A stretch of 64,000 nucleotides of DNA from Candidatus Fermentithermobacillaceae bacterium. Lineage in GTDB: Bacteria; Bacillota; Sulfobacillia; Fermentithermobacillales; Fermentithermobacillaceae. Below, piece by piece: positions 16,220 to 25,438 of this stretch (within the stretch, counting starts at the first letter, position 1; each line of letters opens with the position of its first letter). The position numbers and the translations under genes are program-made. The stretch is from contig DUUV01000047.1 in assembly GCA_012841375.1 (NCBI GenBank), forward strand, positions 1 to 64,000. The letters run 5' to 3'. Under the pieces are notes generated by a model. The model was not told where the DNA came from, did no database searches, and worked only from the letters and a program-made list of their open reading frames with translations.

Positions 16220-17936
16220 TTTCAGCCTGCAATTCTCTGATCCTCGCGAGGGCCGCTTCATAGCGCCTCTCCAAGTCGGCTTTCTCACTCGCGTCCTTCG
16301 CGGCGGAGATGAGAGAAACGATGTAGGCGAGTTCCGCTTTGGCGGCCAGTGCGCTCGCGTCACGGTCTTTCTCCTCCATGGTAGCCGTGTCGGCCCACCG
16401 GTTCCTCAGATCTTTGTAGGTTCCTTCATGGACCGTGAGTCTGCCCGAGTCCAGTTGCCATATGACGCTGCAGACGTGGTCAAGCAAGTACCTGTCGTGA
16501 GTCGCTACCACGAGGGCCCCGACGTAGGACCGGAGCGCTTCTTCCACGGCCTCCCTTGCGGGAACGTCCAGATGGTTGGTCGGCTCGTCGAGAAGAAGCA
16601 GGTCAAAGGATCCGTAACACAGGCACGCCATGGCGACCCGTGTGCGTTCACCCATGCTCAGCGTGCCGAGGGGCCTGGTCTGCTTTTCGCCTGAGACAGC
16701 CATTCGCCCCAGCAGGTCTCTTGAGCCGGCCATAGGGAGGCCCGTCTTCAGGCACACGTTCTCTGCAGCCGGCCTCTCCGGGTCCAGGTCATCGAGCATC
16801 TGAGCCAGGTAGCCGACTCTGGCTCCGGGGTTCAACCACAGGGAACCGGAATCCGGCCAGAGGTCACCTGCCATGAGTCGGAGCAGCGTGGTCTTGCCCG
16901 AGCCGTTTCTGCCGATCAAGCCGACCTTCTGTCCGGGGCCGACTCGAAAAGACGCGCCTTTGATGATGACTCGCTCTGACCCGGATGGGGAGGAGGTTCC
17001 TTGAGCTCCGGCTTCCGGAAGCGGATAGGCAAAGCGCAGGTTATCGGCCCGTACGACCGTCTCCGTCCGTATCCCCGCGTGGGAGATGTTGGCCACTACA
17101 GGGCGGTCATCTCTTGTGACCTCAGGCTTCTTCGCCATGAGCCTGCTCAGTTCCGACTCCTTCGCCAGAAACCGCTTGGCGTGCTTCTTGGCCTTGCGCC
17201 TTAGGAAGTCGTTCTGTCCTGCATTTTTATGGGCCCTTTCATACCACTGGCGGCGGGCGCGGATCTCCTCTCTTATCTCCCTGACCTCCCGGGACCACTT
17301 GGTGTGTTCACGCCGCTCGTGCGCGAGTCTCATGGCAAGCGTCTTGAGGTAAGCCGAATAGTTGCCCGGGTAGACTCTGAGCCGCGTGTCGCGGATCTCC
17401 CATATATCCCGGCACACCTCGTCGAGGAAGGCACGGTCGTGGGAGACGACGATTACGCTGCCCCGATATGATGACAGGAGCTTCTCAAGCCACTCGATGC
17501 CCGGGATGTCCAGGTGGTTCGTGGGTTCGTCGAGGACCAGGAGTTCAGGGCGGGTGGAGAGAGCGATGGCCAGCGACAGTCTGGTTTTCTCGCCGCCGCT
17601 CAGCCTGCCGGATGGAGTGTCCCAGAGCGTCTTTCCGACTCCGCATTGTCCCAGATACTCGGCCCGCTCGTGCCCGATAAGGTCAAGGGGCGTCTTGGAT
17701 TCGTCCAGGCTGAAGGCTTGGGGGACATAGCCCATGCGGGGCTTCTTCACCCAATCCACGCTGCCGCGTTCCGGCTCGACCTGGCCCAGGATCACCCGCA
17801 ACAGGCTGGTCTTGCCGCTCCCGTTGGGTCCGACGACGCCGATGCGGTCGCCCGATGCCAAGACGGCGTTGACATCGCTTAGGACAGGGTTTCCTTGATA
17901 GGAGAGGTCGATGTGTGAAAGACGAAGGACCGTCAT
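16200..17936 (-). CDS. ABC-F ATPase
   Basis: A 578-residue protein with two ABC domains and no membrane segment. First domain: Walker A GPNGSGKTS, signature LSGGEKTRL, Walker B LLVLDEPTNHLD. Second domain: Walker A GRNGSGKTT, signature LSMGERTRV, Walker B LLLLDEPTNHLD. The EPTNHLD motifs and a basic linker of about 80 residues between the domains define the ABC-F group, whose members bind the ribosome and act in translation control or antibiotic resistance. A Lys/Glu-rich C-terminal helix pair (about 515-575) follows. The ATG at 17936 has no ideal RBS, and a structured leader precedes it, so expression may be attenuated. Housekeeping (EttA/Uup-like) versus resistance type cannot be decided. 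Confidence 0.92.
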   Translation of the reverse strand: MTVLRLSHIDLSYQGNPVLSDVNAVLASGDRIGVVGPNGSGKTSLLRVILGQVEPERGSVDWVKKPRMGYVPQAFSLDESKTPLDLIGHERAEYLGQCGVGKTLWDTPSGRLSGGEKTRLSLAIALSTRPELLVLDEPTNHLDIPGIEWLEKLLSSYRGSVIVVSHDRAFLDEVCRDIWEIRDTRLRVYPGNYSAYLKTLAMRLAHERREHTKWSREVREIREEIRARRQWYERAHKNAGQNDFLRRKAKKHAKRFLAKESELSRLMAKKPEVTRDDRPVVANISHAGIRTETVVRADNLRFAYPLPEAGAQGTSSPSGSERVIIKGASFRVGPGQKVGLIGRNGSGKTTLLRLMAGDLWPDSGSLWLNPGARVGYLAQMLDDLDPERPAAENVCLKTGLPMAGSRDLLGRMAVSGEKQTRPLGTLSMGERTRVAMACLCYGSFDLLLLDEPTNHLDVPAREAVEEALRSYVGALVVATHDRYLLDHVCSVIWQLDSGRLTVHEGTYKDLRNRWADTATMEEKDRDASALAAKAELAYIVSLISAAKDASEKADLERRYEAALARIRELQAETSPGTG

Positions 17937-18060
17937 CTAATCTCACTCCAATACTCGCTGATCGCCGGGCATGAGACCCGGCAGGGGACAGTCTCGGCGA
18001 ATCGCCTGTTCTGAATCTTAGCGAGTGATCATCGGCGTGAGTTTCTATCCTCCTTGACGG
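17937..18060 (-). promoter_or_regulatory. Structured leader of the ABC-F gene (possible attenuator)
   Basis: In the transcript sense the leader contains a stem GCCGGG/CCCGGC (genomic 17964-17982) enclosed by a wider pair ACTCGCT/AGCGAGT (17953-17959 with 18020-18026). A five-codon reading frame, Met-Ile-Thr-Arg-stop (18018-18032), overlaps the outer arm; a GGAGG lies 16 bases before it, which is too far to be a convincing ribosome binding site. Resistance-type ABC-F genes are often controlled by leader-peptide attenuation, so this is noted as a possibility only. Confidence 0.35.
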
Positions 18061-18170
18061 TCTTCAGGGAGAGATCAAAGACAGTATAGCATACCCCGGT
18101 CTACCGATGCCCCGGGCTTTCCGACTTCTCCCACCGCGGGATCAGGAGAGGCCCGAGGATCAGTCCGGTC

Positions 18171-18305
18171 CTAAGGACGTGGACCTCCACCTCCGTTCTT
18201 CTTGGCATCCGCGTATTTGTCGGGCCATCCGAAGGCTTCGAACTCCGGCCAAGTGAGAAAAGTCTGTTTGACCTTCCTTCCGAAGCCGAAGGGGTAGGCG
18301 CGCAT
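18171..18305 (-). CDS. Possible 44-residue protein
   Basis: A short minus-strand frame starts with MRAYPFGFGRKVKQTFLTWP and ends AKKNGGGGPRP before TAG. The composition (aromatic-rich, TWPEFEAFGWPDKYAD) looks protein-like rather than random. It starts 30 bases after the stop of the metal exporter gene and could be its downstream partner. The frame stays open upstream into the exporter gene, so the ATG at 18305 is only a guess; the RBS is weak. No family is recognised. Confidence 0.35.
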   Translation of the reverse strand: MRAYPFGFGRKVKQTFLTWPEFEAFGWPDKYADAKKNGGGGPRP

Positions 18306-18334
18306 CTCTTGGGAAAGGCGGCATTTGGGGCCTC

Positions 18335-19240
18335 CTAGAACGGAGCGATGGAAGCGAGAGTGCCTGAGATGAACGCCGAGACGATGAGCAGGACCACGAC
18401 TCCTACGGTGCGAGCCCTATTCCGGGATTCCTTGATCAACACCAAGATCCCCATCCCCGAGTTGGCGGTGAGCCCGCTCACGAGGGCAGGGAAGGAAACG
18501 AGCCCCGACCCGAAACCTTCCGCCAAGACCACTGACGTGGCGCACGAAGGGATCAGCCCTAGAAACGAAGCGGCCAGCGGCTGGATGATCCCTTCGCCTG
18601 AAGCGGCTGCCTCCGACAGTCTGTCGCTGAACAGGTGTCCCGCCACGTTGAAGAGAGACGATAAAACGAAAACCATGGCGGCTATGCGGAGGGCCCTGGA
18701 GAGAGCGTGGGGGACAATTTCCCGAATGGTGCCCTTGGTGCCAACGCACGTATGTGGGTGGGGGCCTCCGGCCGGGGAGCCACCCGGGAGTTCAGGGGTA
18801 GATCCCGGTCTTTTGGGCCTTCCGGCTTTTCTCGCTCCGTAGTTTACGGCGATCCCGGCAACTGCGCCCCAGACCAGCTTCGTACCCAAGAGCGGCAGTA
18901 CCCAGGCGAGGGTACTGGGGTTTGCCATCAAGATGGGTATCGCCTCATCTGAAGTGGCTATGTAGGAGGCGAGGAGCGAGCCCGTCGGGATGAATCCCTC
19001 CACATATAGGGAAGTCGTTGCCACGGAGAAACCGCACTGCGGAAGGAGACCCAACGCTGCCGCGGCGACGGGGCCTATCCAGGGATGGGCCATGCCCCTT
19101 CTCAGCCAAGCAGCTTCTGCCCGGTGCGACACGGTTTCAACCACCACGAAGGCCGTCACCAATATAGGCAGCATCCTCGCCGTGTGGACGAGACTCTCCG
19201 AGAGGACTTCTTTGATGATATCGGGAATCGTCTCAAACAT
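18335..19240 (-). CDS. ArsP_2-type 10-TM putative heavy-metal/manganese exporter
   Basis: A 301-residue protein with two homologous halves of about five TM helices. The diagnostic motifs are present in both: GLLPQCGFSVATTSLYVEG with IATSDEAIPIL in the first half, and GLIPSCATSVVLAEGFGSG with SGLTANSGMG in the second. These Pro-x-Cys helix breaks are characteristic of the putative metal-exporter family once called DUF2899, related to ArsP permeases and often proposed to handle manganese or other metals. A polar Pro/Gly/His-rich loop separates the halves. I start it at 19240 because GGAGG lies 5 bases upstream; the 62 upstream in-frame codons have no RBS. It is divergent from the vWA signalling cassette. 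Confidence 0.78.
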   Translation of the reverse strand: MFETIPDIIKEVLSESLVHTARMLPILVTAFVVVETVSHRAEAAWLRRGMAHPWIGPVAAAALGLLPQCGFSVATTSLYVEGFIPTGSLLASYIATSDEAIPILMANPSTLAWVLPLLGTKLVWGAVAGIAVNYGARKAGRPKRPGSTPELPGGSPAGGPHPHTCVGTKGTIREIVPHALSRALRIAAMVFVLSSLFNVAGHLFSDRLSEAAASGEGIIQPLAASFLGLIPSCATSVVLAEGFGSGLVSFPALVSGLTANSGMGILVLIKESRNRARTVGVVVLLIVSAFISGTLASIAPF

Positions 19241-19620
19241 TTGGACCTCCACGTACGTCTTACCTATAGGAGTAATCTTTGCCCGTAGAAGGAAAGGTAT
19301 GCTGACTTGGGGAAAGGTGAAGACCGAGATGTGGGTCCCAGTATGCCGATGGGGAATCCCAAGGGCGCCAGTCTGGACGAGCGGGGTGGCCATACCGACC
19401 AGTTGAAACAGCGCTCTCTGAACCATTGGCCTTGATTTTTATCATTGATCTCTTTAATAAATGAATATGTCTAGACAATTCTTCAGACCGGCGCTCGCAG
19501 GTGTCGTAAGAACGAGACAGAATCGGAATCTTGCCCGGGTCCAATGTCAGTGGACGCACAATCGCCGCCCTCAAAGTCCCGTCAAGATGGACAACCCAGG
19601 GAGAAGGGCGGGTAGGAGGA
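19241..19620. other. Divergent intergenic region, 380 bp
   Basis: It separates the metal exporter (minus) from the vWA cassette (plus). An AT-rich stretch at about 19435-19480 is the probable promoter zone for one or both directions; it includes a TCTAGA palindrome at 19470-19475. I could not fix a -35/-10 pair with confidence. I looked for the conserved elements of the manganese riboswitch (yybP-ykoY) in the exporter leader and did not find them. No convincing gene lies in it. Confidence 0.5.
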
Positions 19621-20463
19621 ATGAAAGTGCCGTACATAGCCGAGATCAGCAGAGGAAACCCGTCTTGCTTTCTGTTCCTTATCGATCAGTCAGGCTCCAT
19701 GCGAGACCCCTTCGGGGTGGATCCTTCCAAGCGTAAGGCCGACGGCGTGGCTGACGCCATAAACCGGCTCCTTCAGAATCTGGCGATCAAGTGCGCCAAG
19801 ACGGAAGGAGTGCGCGACTACTATCACGTGGGTGTCCTGGGTTACGGTCACAGGCCTGGCCCGGCTTTCGGAGGAGCACTGGCCGGTCGCGAACTGGTGC
19901 CCATAAGTGAAGTGGCGACCAATCCCGCGAGAGTTGACGAGAGGGTGCGAAAAGTCGAGGACGGTACAGGAGGGCTCGTCGACCAGACCGTCAAGTTCCC
20001 GATCTGGTTCGACCCTGTCGCGAACGGCGGCACTCCCATGTGTCAGGCTCTCACGCGCGCCCAGAGCATCGTGCAGAGTTTCATCGCCGAGCATCCCGAC
20101 TGTTTCCCGCCGATAGTCATCAACATCACCGACGGGGAGGCTACCGACGGCAACCCCACCGCTCCGGCCGAGGCGCTCCGAAATCTCGCCTCCACCGACG
20201 GCAACGTGCTTCTTTTCAACTTGCACCTCTCGTCTCAGAAGGCTTCTCCTATCGAGTTTCCTGACTCCGATGAGAACTTGCCAGACAACTACGCGAAGCT
20301 CCTTTTCAACATGTCATCCAAGCTTCCCGAGTACATGCGGGGGATTGCCGAGGAAGAGGGGTTCAAGACGACCGAGAACACCAGAGGTTTCGTATTTAAC
20401 GGAGATTTGGTGTCCGTCATCAGGTTCCTCGACATCGGGACCAGGCCGGCGAACCTCCGGTGA
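19621..20463 (+). CDS. TerY-like vWA-domain protein
   Basis: A 280-residue protein that is essentially one von Willebrand factor A domain. All MIDAS elements are present: FLIDQSGSMRD (DxSxS, about residues 20-29), NGGTPMCQAL (Thr, about 139-142) and INITDGEATDGNP (Asp), so metal binding should be intact. It has no signal peptide or TM helix and should be cytoplasmic. The ATG at 19621 directly follows TAGGAGGA. A PP2C phosphatase gene follows after 43 bases and a kinase-like gene after that. This order, vWA-PP2C-kinase, matches the TerY-P triad recognised by comparative genomics, in which phosphorylation is thought to control vWA-mediated assembly. The role here is inferred from that context. 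Confidence 0.88.
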   Translation: MKVPYIAEISRGNPSCFLFLIDQSGSMRDPFGVDPSKRKADGVADAINRLLQNLAIKCAKTEGVRDYYHVGVLGYGHRPGPAFGGALAGRELVPISEVATNPARVDERVRKVEDGTGGLVDQTVKFPIWFDPVANGGTPMCQALTRAQSIVQSFIAEHPDCFPPIVINITDGEATDGNPTAPAEALRNLASTDGNVLLFNLHLSSQKASPIEFPDSDENLPDNYAKLLFNMSSKLPEYMRGIAEEEGFKTTENTRGFVFNGDLVSVIRFLDIGTRPANLR

Positions 20464-20506
20464 CGGATGTGACTGCCGGGGACTTAAGCCCGGCCGGGAA
20501 TGGGTC

Positions 20507-21274
20507 ATGAGAATAGAATCAGAGACGCGCTGGCTCCCGAAGAGGGGCAACACGGTTTCAGAATACGAAGACGCCTTCTATCCGAAGGAGGCTCCAAAGG
20601 GCCGGGAGGGGTGCCTTAGGTTTGCCGTTTCCGACGGAGCCAGCGAGTCCATGCTGTCCGGTCCGTGGGCCGAGATTCTGGTGAAGACCTTTTGTCGAAG
20701 CAACGTGCCCGTCACCAAGGCATCGGCCAGGGGGATCATCGAAAGGGCCTCAATGGCCTACGAGGCCTGGCTCAAGGATTACCTCCGGCGAAGGGAACGT
20801 AGCGAACGGCCTGTCCAGTGGTATGAGGAACCCGGTCTCCAGGCGGGGGCTTTCGCTACTCTGCTCGGGCTGTCGCTGGTCACGGGGGCTTCCGGGGATG
20901 GCTTTCGGTGGGAGGCCGTCTGCCTCGGCGACAGCTGTCTCTTTCACGTCAGGGAGGACAGGCTCATCACCAGTTTCGCAATGACGCGTTCGTCAGATTT
21001 CAGCCAGCGCCCTGTTCTCCTGTCGACGAACCCCGCCAAGAACCGGTTGGCTCTAGGAAAACTGAAGGTTACGTCCGGCACATGTCATCCGGGCGATGTG
21101 TTCTATTTGATGACCGACGCGCTGGCCGCATGGTTTCTACGAGAACACGAGCGATGCGACGCTCCATGGACGTTGCTGGACGCCCTGGATTTCGAGGACC
21201 TGGTGACCGGTCTTCGCCAAGAAGGCTTAATGCGGAATGACGATGTTACCATGACGAGCATACGGGTGGTGTAG
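20507..21274 (+). CDS. PP2C-type protein phosphatase
   Basis: A 255-residue phosphatase of the PP2C (PPM) fold. Metal and catalytic motifs can be followed in order: EYEDAFYP (first Asp), FAVSDGASES (Asp-Gly metal ligand), AVCLGDSCLF (GD strand), VFYLMTDALAAWF (Asp) and MRNDDVTMTSI (Asp-Asp near the end). It has no membrane segment. It probably removes phosphate placed by the neighbouring kinase-like protein, possibly from the vWA partner or the kinase itself. The ATG at 20507 is chosen as the first codon that gives the family N-terminus; the RBS is weak, and coupling to the vWA gene 43 bases upstream is likely. Confidence 0.85.
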   Translation: MRIESETRWLPKRGNTVSEYEDAFYPKEAPKGREGCLRFAVSDGASESMLSGPWAEILVKTFCRSNVPVTKASARGIIERASMAYEAWLKDYLRRRERSERPVQWYEEPGLQAGAFATLLGLSLVTGASGDGFRWEAVCLGDSCLFHVREDRLITSFAMTRSSDFSQRPVLLSTNPAKNRLALGKLKVTSGTCHPGDVFYLMTDALAAWFLREHERCDAPWTLLDALDFEDLVTGLRQEGLMRNDDVTMTSIRVV

Positions 21275-21287
21275 AGGGAGCAAGAAG

Positions 21288-23216
21288 ATGCAGTGGCCCA
21301 CTATGAGCGACTATCAGGATGCCATGCAGAACCCGGGCCTCTCTTTCGCCGATCCTGAACTGAGGGGCGGGACCCCGGTTACCGACAGTCTGGGACTGCC
21401 GAAACCCATAACCGGAGGGTTCGCCAGTGTCTACCAGGTAGTGAGCGGCGGGAGTAAGTGGGCTGTCCGCTGTTTCCTGAGGCACCACCAAGACAGCGAG
21501 CAACGCTATGCGGCTATCGGCCGCACGCTGTCGGGTTCTCGCTTGCCTTACACGGTTGCGTTCCAGTACTTGAGGGACGGCATCCGCGTGAAGAACAAGT
21601 GGTATCCCATACTGAAAATGGAGTGGGTTGACGGCGAGCCGCTCAACACTTATGTGGCTAAGCACAGATCCAATCCCAGGGCCCTCAAGGAACTGGCAGA
21701 CGCCTTTTCCCTGATGTGTCGAGAACTGAGATCCAAGTCCATAGCCCACGGCGACCTGCAGCACGGAAACATCCTCGTGGTTGATGGCAGGCTCAAACTC
21801 GTGGATTACGACTGCATGTACGTGCCGGGGCTCGACGGTCTCCCCAGCCACGAAGTCGGGCACCCTAACTACCAGCACCCCAAGCGGGGCCAGGATGACT
21901 TCGGCCCCTATCTGGACTTCTTTTCCGAGTGGGTTATCTATGTATCCCTGACGGCGCTTTCGGTACGCCCGGACCTCTGGGACCACCTGCAGGTGGGAGA
22001 CGAGCAACTCCTTTTCTCCCAGAGGGATTTCTTGAACCCGGCTGGGTCAAGAGTCCTGAGAGCCATGGGGGAGTCAGGCGACCCTCTCCTGGAAGGGTTG
22101 TCAGCGTCGTTCCGGCAAGTCATCATGTTGGGCGACGTCTCCTCGGTGCCTCCGCCGGACACATCCGGCGACCCTTCGCGCCTCAAGTATCAGTTGGGAG
22201 CGCCGGCAGGACCCGGAGGGTTCCTTGGCAGTATAGTCGAGAAGATCAGACTGCCGAAGCAAAGGCCTGCTAAGGAAGGAGAAGCGGGTGCGAAGCGCGA
22301 TGGAGAGGCGGTTTCGCCGGCGAAGCAGAGTGTAGCCGCCTCAGGCACGGGCTCTCTTCCTTCGTGGGTCCGCGGTCACTTGCAGCCCGCGGCCGTACGA
22401 CTGTCACCTCCGTTTTCAGTCGACCGGGCGGTAGTAGGCGGATACGCTGCAGCTTTATTCGCGCTCTACAGGTTTCACGTTGCGGGATACCTTTCTCTAC
22501 AGGTAGCGTTGTGGTGCGGCGCCGGAGGCTGTATTGGGACAACGGCGGCGCTCATCTGGAGATATCTCATCCGTCCCGAGTTCAGGCAGAAAAAAGTCCT
22601 CTTGGATGAGCTGAGGACAGCCAGGCGGCAGGCGAAACGGGTGGAAAAAACCATCAAGAAACTGCAGAAAGAAAAAGACGCCGTCTTGGAGAGAGAGCGT
22701 AAGAGCGTCGAAAACATTCTCTACCGGTTGAGCCAATTGGGCCGGGACGAGCAGGAAGAGACCGGGCGCGTTGACTTGTGGCTTAAAGAACAGGTTTCAA
22801 GTGTGGTCGAACGTCGCGAAGCTCTGAACAAGGCCGAAGCCGAGGAACTGGCCAAAGCGGCCAACAGCATCCAATTACCGTTCCTCGGTAAGAGGGCTTC
22901 CTCCATAATGAAGAACTACCGCAAAAAGCGCGAACCCCTGCTCCGCAGAGAGGAAAAGGTCCGGCTGGATGCTCAGAAGAGGAAAGACCTGATACGTCGC
23001 AATTACTCCCGCCAGGAACAGGTATTCCACATGAAGCTCGCAGAGGTTAAGATGAACTATGGAAAGGATGCCGGAGCCCTCGACAAGAAGATAAGGGATG
23101 AGAACTCCCGGCTAAAGTCCTTCCGCGAGACCGAGAGCAATCTCTCCCGCGAGCTCAGGCTGTACGCCGAAGTCAGCTTTGGGACATACCTGCGCCGGAT
23201 AGCTTTCATTCCGTAA
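21288..23216 (+). CDS. Membrane-anchored protein kinase-like protein with C-terminal coiled coil
   Basis: A 642-residue protein. Residues 40-230 are a protein kinase-like domain: Gly loop ITGGFASVYQ (41-50), catalytic loop HGDLQHGNILV (Asp156, Asn161) and KLVDYDCMYVP (170-180) in place of DFG. The beta-3 position reads WAVRCFLR, so Arg61 stands where Lys is usual. Residues 285-360 are a Pro/Gly/Lys-rich linker, then two membrane segments at about 382-425, then a long charged coiled coil at about 434-625 (RRQAKRVEKTIKKLQKEKD and similar). The vWA and PP2C genes lie just upstream with 13 bases between PP2C and kinase. The ATG follows AGGGAGCAAGAAG. Known triad kinases end in other domains, so the TM-coil tail is a variation. 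Confidence 0.82.
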   Translation: MQWPTMSDYQDAMQNPGLSFADPELRGGTPVTDSLGLPKPITGGFASVYQVVSGGSKWAVRCFLRHHQDSEQRYAAIGRTLSGSRLPYTVAFQYLRDGIRVKNKWYPILKMEWVDGEPLNTYVAKHRSNPRALKELADAFSLMCRELRSKSIAHGDLQHGNILVVDGRLKLVDYDCMYVPGLDGLPSHEVGHPNYQHPKRGQDDFGPYLDFFSEWVIYVSLTALSVRPDLWDHLQVGDEQLLFSQRDFLNPAGSRVLRAMGESGDPLLEGLSASFRQVIMLGDVSSVPPPDTSGDPSRLKYQLGAPAGPGGFLGSIVEKIRLPKQRPAKEGEAGAKRDGEAVSPAKQSVAASGTGSLPSWVRGHLQPAAVRLSPPFSVDRAVVGGYAAALFALYRFHVAGYLSLQVALWCGAGGCIGTTAALIWRYLIRPEFRQKKVLLDELRTARRQAKRVEKTIKKLQKEKDAVLERERKSVENILYRLSQLGRDEQEETGRVDLWLKEQVSSVVERREALNKAEAEELAKAANSIQLPFLGKRASSIMKNYRKKREPLLRREEKVRLDAQKRKDLIRRNYSRQEQVFHMKLAEVKMNYGKDAGALDKKIRDENSRLKSFRETESNLSRELRLYAEVSFGTYLRRIAFIP

Positions 23217-23303
23217 CGGCGGGACTGCGCGTCCAGCGACATCCTCACCGTAACGGGAACGGCTGTTCCCGCAGGCCCGTCAAAGCCTTGAGAGGTGACT
23301 GAA

Positions 23304-24911
23304 TTGCCTAACCACATAGGGTCTTCCGTCAGGACAGGCCGTCCGCCGGGCCGGGTGTCAAGTCCGGGGGGTCCCAACAGGATTCTCTTCGCGGCTCCCA
23401 TATGGGGTATTTTGCTTACGATCTTATCACTTACCGCAACGGCTTGTCTGGGGGGAAAGAACGTTCTCCCTAAGGTATCCGGAGTGTTGGATCCCAGGAT
23501 AGTTGCGGAGTTTGAGGTTCAAGGGTGGGCATGGACCGATGATCCCGAGAACGTGATATCTCCGGACGGTAAACACGTACTCGCGGTCCTGAACAACGAG
23601 GAACGTAAGGCGCTGGCCGTTATCCCGGTCGAGGGCGAAAGCCACGACGCGAAGATATTGCATGAAGCTCCGGCTGGATGGGTAGAAGGGGACGGTCTGG
23701 ATTACCGGACACTAGGGTGGACCCGAGACGGTGTTCCGCTGTTCGTGGTCTCCGGGTACCAGAACCGTGGGCCCAACGCGGGCAAGAGGGGAGTGGCCAT
23801 CTGGTCCGGGGGTGCTCCGGAAGGGATCGCGGAGGAACTCACCTTCATCGACCTGCCCGCCGGCGACTTGCACACGTCAGTCTACCTCCCTGAAGAAGAC
23901 AAAGTTTTCATCTCGGTCTCTGCGGCGATCTACTCTTACGACCTGGCAGGCAACCGCGTGACGCCGGTGAAGACCGGTCTGCCCACGTATGACGACTTGT
24001 TTTACGCCAGGCTTTCCCCCGACGGGAGACATTTCGTCTACGAGCTGTTCGAGGAAGGGAAGAGCGGGGTATATATCCTGGACGCCGTGTCCGGGAAAGA
24101 AGAGGCGCTCCTCGCCACCGGTCCGACCTTCAGCTTTGTTCCCCAGTGGTCACCCGATGGGAAGTATGTGGCTGTGTATACGTCAGACCGTAAGGCCGGT
24201 ATCGACGGTACATCAGCGGAAGATTACGATTGCTTCCTAGGGACGGCCGGACCGCTCACCATCGCGCCCGCCATCACAATCGTGGATACTTCGGGGAAAG
24301 TGGTCCAGACCGTTCGTGTTGAAGGCAAGTATCTTGCCAACATGAAGTGGTCTCTTGACTCCAAATCCATCGCCTTTGTAACCGGAGACAGGGCGGCAGC
24401 CGAGGAGAACCGCTATGCCGAGATGGGGATACCCAATGTGCAGTGGGACGGAGTCTGGACTCACAAGATAGGCGAAGGCAGCGTGCCTTTGCGGATCGCG
24501 ATTCTAACGCCTCCCGCCGGTGAGGGGCCGTCTTTTGCGTATCCGTGTGACTTCGACGCAGCGGGTGAAGGCGTTTTCTACCAGTACGGAGATATGGAGA
24601 ACATCTCGGTCTGGTACGGTGGTCCCGGGAAGGGCGCGAGCACCGAAACTCCCCTCCCCCCGGTGAAAATTGCCGACGGTTACTGGCACCCCCAATACTC
24701 AAATCCGCAGTTTGGCGAGTATCTCGCAGCCCTCATATCAGGTGACGAAACGACGGAGCTGTGGCTCTTGGGGCCTAAGATGCGGAAGGTCGATTACTGG
24801 AGCTCTATGTTTACAACCGGGCTCCTTGGGTTCAATGAGGACACCATCCTCCTGTTCCATAGGGAAGGAGACGGGCCGGCCAAAGTCCTGGTTTTTTCGG
24901 TGTATGAGTGA
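23304..24911 (+). CDS. Lipoprotein with TolB/WD40-like beta-propeller repeats
   Basis: About 535 residues. A hydrophobic segment ends with the lipobox LSLTATAC, so it should be lipidated and exported. The rest is beta-strand rich with recurring propeller words such as [39 protein letters not shown] and [13 protein letters not shown], typical of TolB/PD40 blades. It may sense or scaffold outside the membrane. It begins 87 bases after the kinase gene, so it belongs to the same cassette. The start is uncertain: the TTG at 23304 has GAGAGGTG five bases upstream, and a GTG at 23295 is an alternative. The 35-residue polar N-terminal stretch before the membrane segment is long for a lipoprotein signal. 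Confidence 0.78.
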   Translation: MPNHIGSSVRTGRPPGRVSSPGGPNRILFAAPIWGILLTILSLTATACLGGKNVLPKVSGVLDPRIVAEFEVQGWAWTDDPENVISPDGKHVLAVLNNEERKALAVIPVEGESHDAKILHEAPAGWVEGDGLDYRTLGWTRDGVPLFVVSGYQNRGPNAGKRGVAIWSGGAPEGIAEELTFIDLPAGDLHTSVYLPEEDKVFISVSAAIYSYDLAGNRVTPVKTGLPTYDDLFYARLSPDGRHFVYELFEEGKSGVYILDAVSGKEEALLATGPTFSFVPQWSPDGKYVAVYTSDRKAGIDGTSAEDYDCFLGTAGPLTIAPAITIVDTSGKVVQTVRVEGKYLANMKWSLDSKSIAFVTGDRAAAEENRYAEMGIPNVQWDGVWTHKIGEGSVPLRIAILTPPAGEGPSFAYPCDFDAAGEGVFYQYGDMENISVWYGGPGKGASTETPLPPVKIADGYWHPQYSNPQFGEYLAALISGDETTELWLLGPKMRKVDYWSSMFTTGLLGFNEDTILLFHREGDGPAKVLVFSVYE

Positions 24912-25435
24912 TGGGCGAGGCGCCGGACGTAAGACGCATCCAGGAGCAGGCTGAGGGGGAGCTTTCGGGGCCAGACCCTCTTCTCGGCGTACCGGAGCAA
25001 CGGATGTACGATAGAGTCAGGAAGAGAGTCATGGAGACCGTCAAGGGCAAGGTGCCGCCCAGACTCCAGAGAGCCGCCGAGCTCCTACTCACGCTTCCCG
25101 ACTTTGTGGCGCTTATCTTCCGCCTCATGAAGGACCCAAGAGTGCCGGCCCGTGCAAGAGTGAGACTTGGCCTGTTCGCCGCATATTTGGCCAGCCCTGT
25201 TGACTTGGTCCCCGACTTCATCCCGGTCGTGGGTCAGATGGATGACCTGGTCGCGGCAGTCATAGTCGTTCGGGACCTATTGAGCGTCACCCCCAAGGAA
25301 GTGGTGCTCTCACACTGGAGCGGCGATGAAGACATCATCGGACTCATTGATACCGTGCTTGATGTGGCTACAGATGTCCTGGGCAGGAGGATTCTGAGAA
25401 GCCTTCTCAGGCGATTCGGCCGTAGGACGGGCTGA
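24911..25435 (+). CDS. YkvA-family (DUF1232) protein
   Basis: A 174-residue protein. Its core, [20 protein letters not shown] followed by [17 protein letters not shown], is the DUF1232/YkvA signature: a short helix pair with DLxPDFIP between them, probably membrane-associated. The N-terminus is charged and helical; the C-terminus is basic ([14 protein letters not shown]). The function of the family is unknown. The ATG at 24911 shares a base with the TGA stop of the propeller lipoprotein (TGATG), so the two are translationally coupled and YkvA belongs to the vWA/PP2C/kinase cassette as its fifth gene. Confidence 0.85.
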   Translation: MGEAPDVRRIQEQAEGELSGPDPLLGVPEQRMYDRVRKRVMETVKGKVPPRLQRAAELLLTLPDFVALIFRLMKDPRVPARARVRLGLFAAYLASPVDLVPDFIPVVGQMDDLVAAVIVVRDLLSVTPKEVVLSHWSGDEDIIGLIDTVLDVATDVLGRRILRSLLRRFGRRTG

Positions 25436-25438
25436 CGG

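Noticed and set aside
19241-19426. N-terminal extension of the metal exporter gene, and a manganese riboswitch in the same leader
   Set aside because: The extension has no ribosome binding site while 19240 has a good one; the conserved yybP-ykoY sequence elements could not be found.
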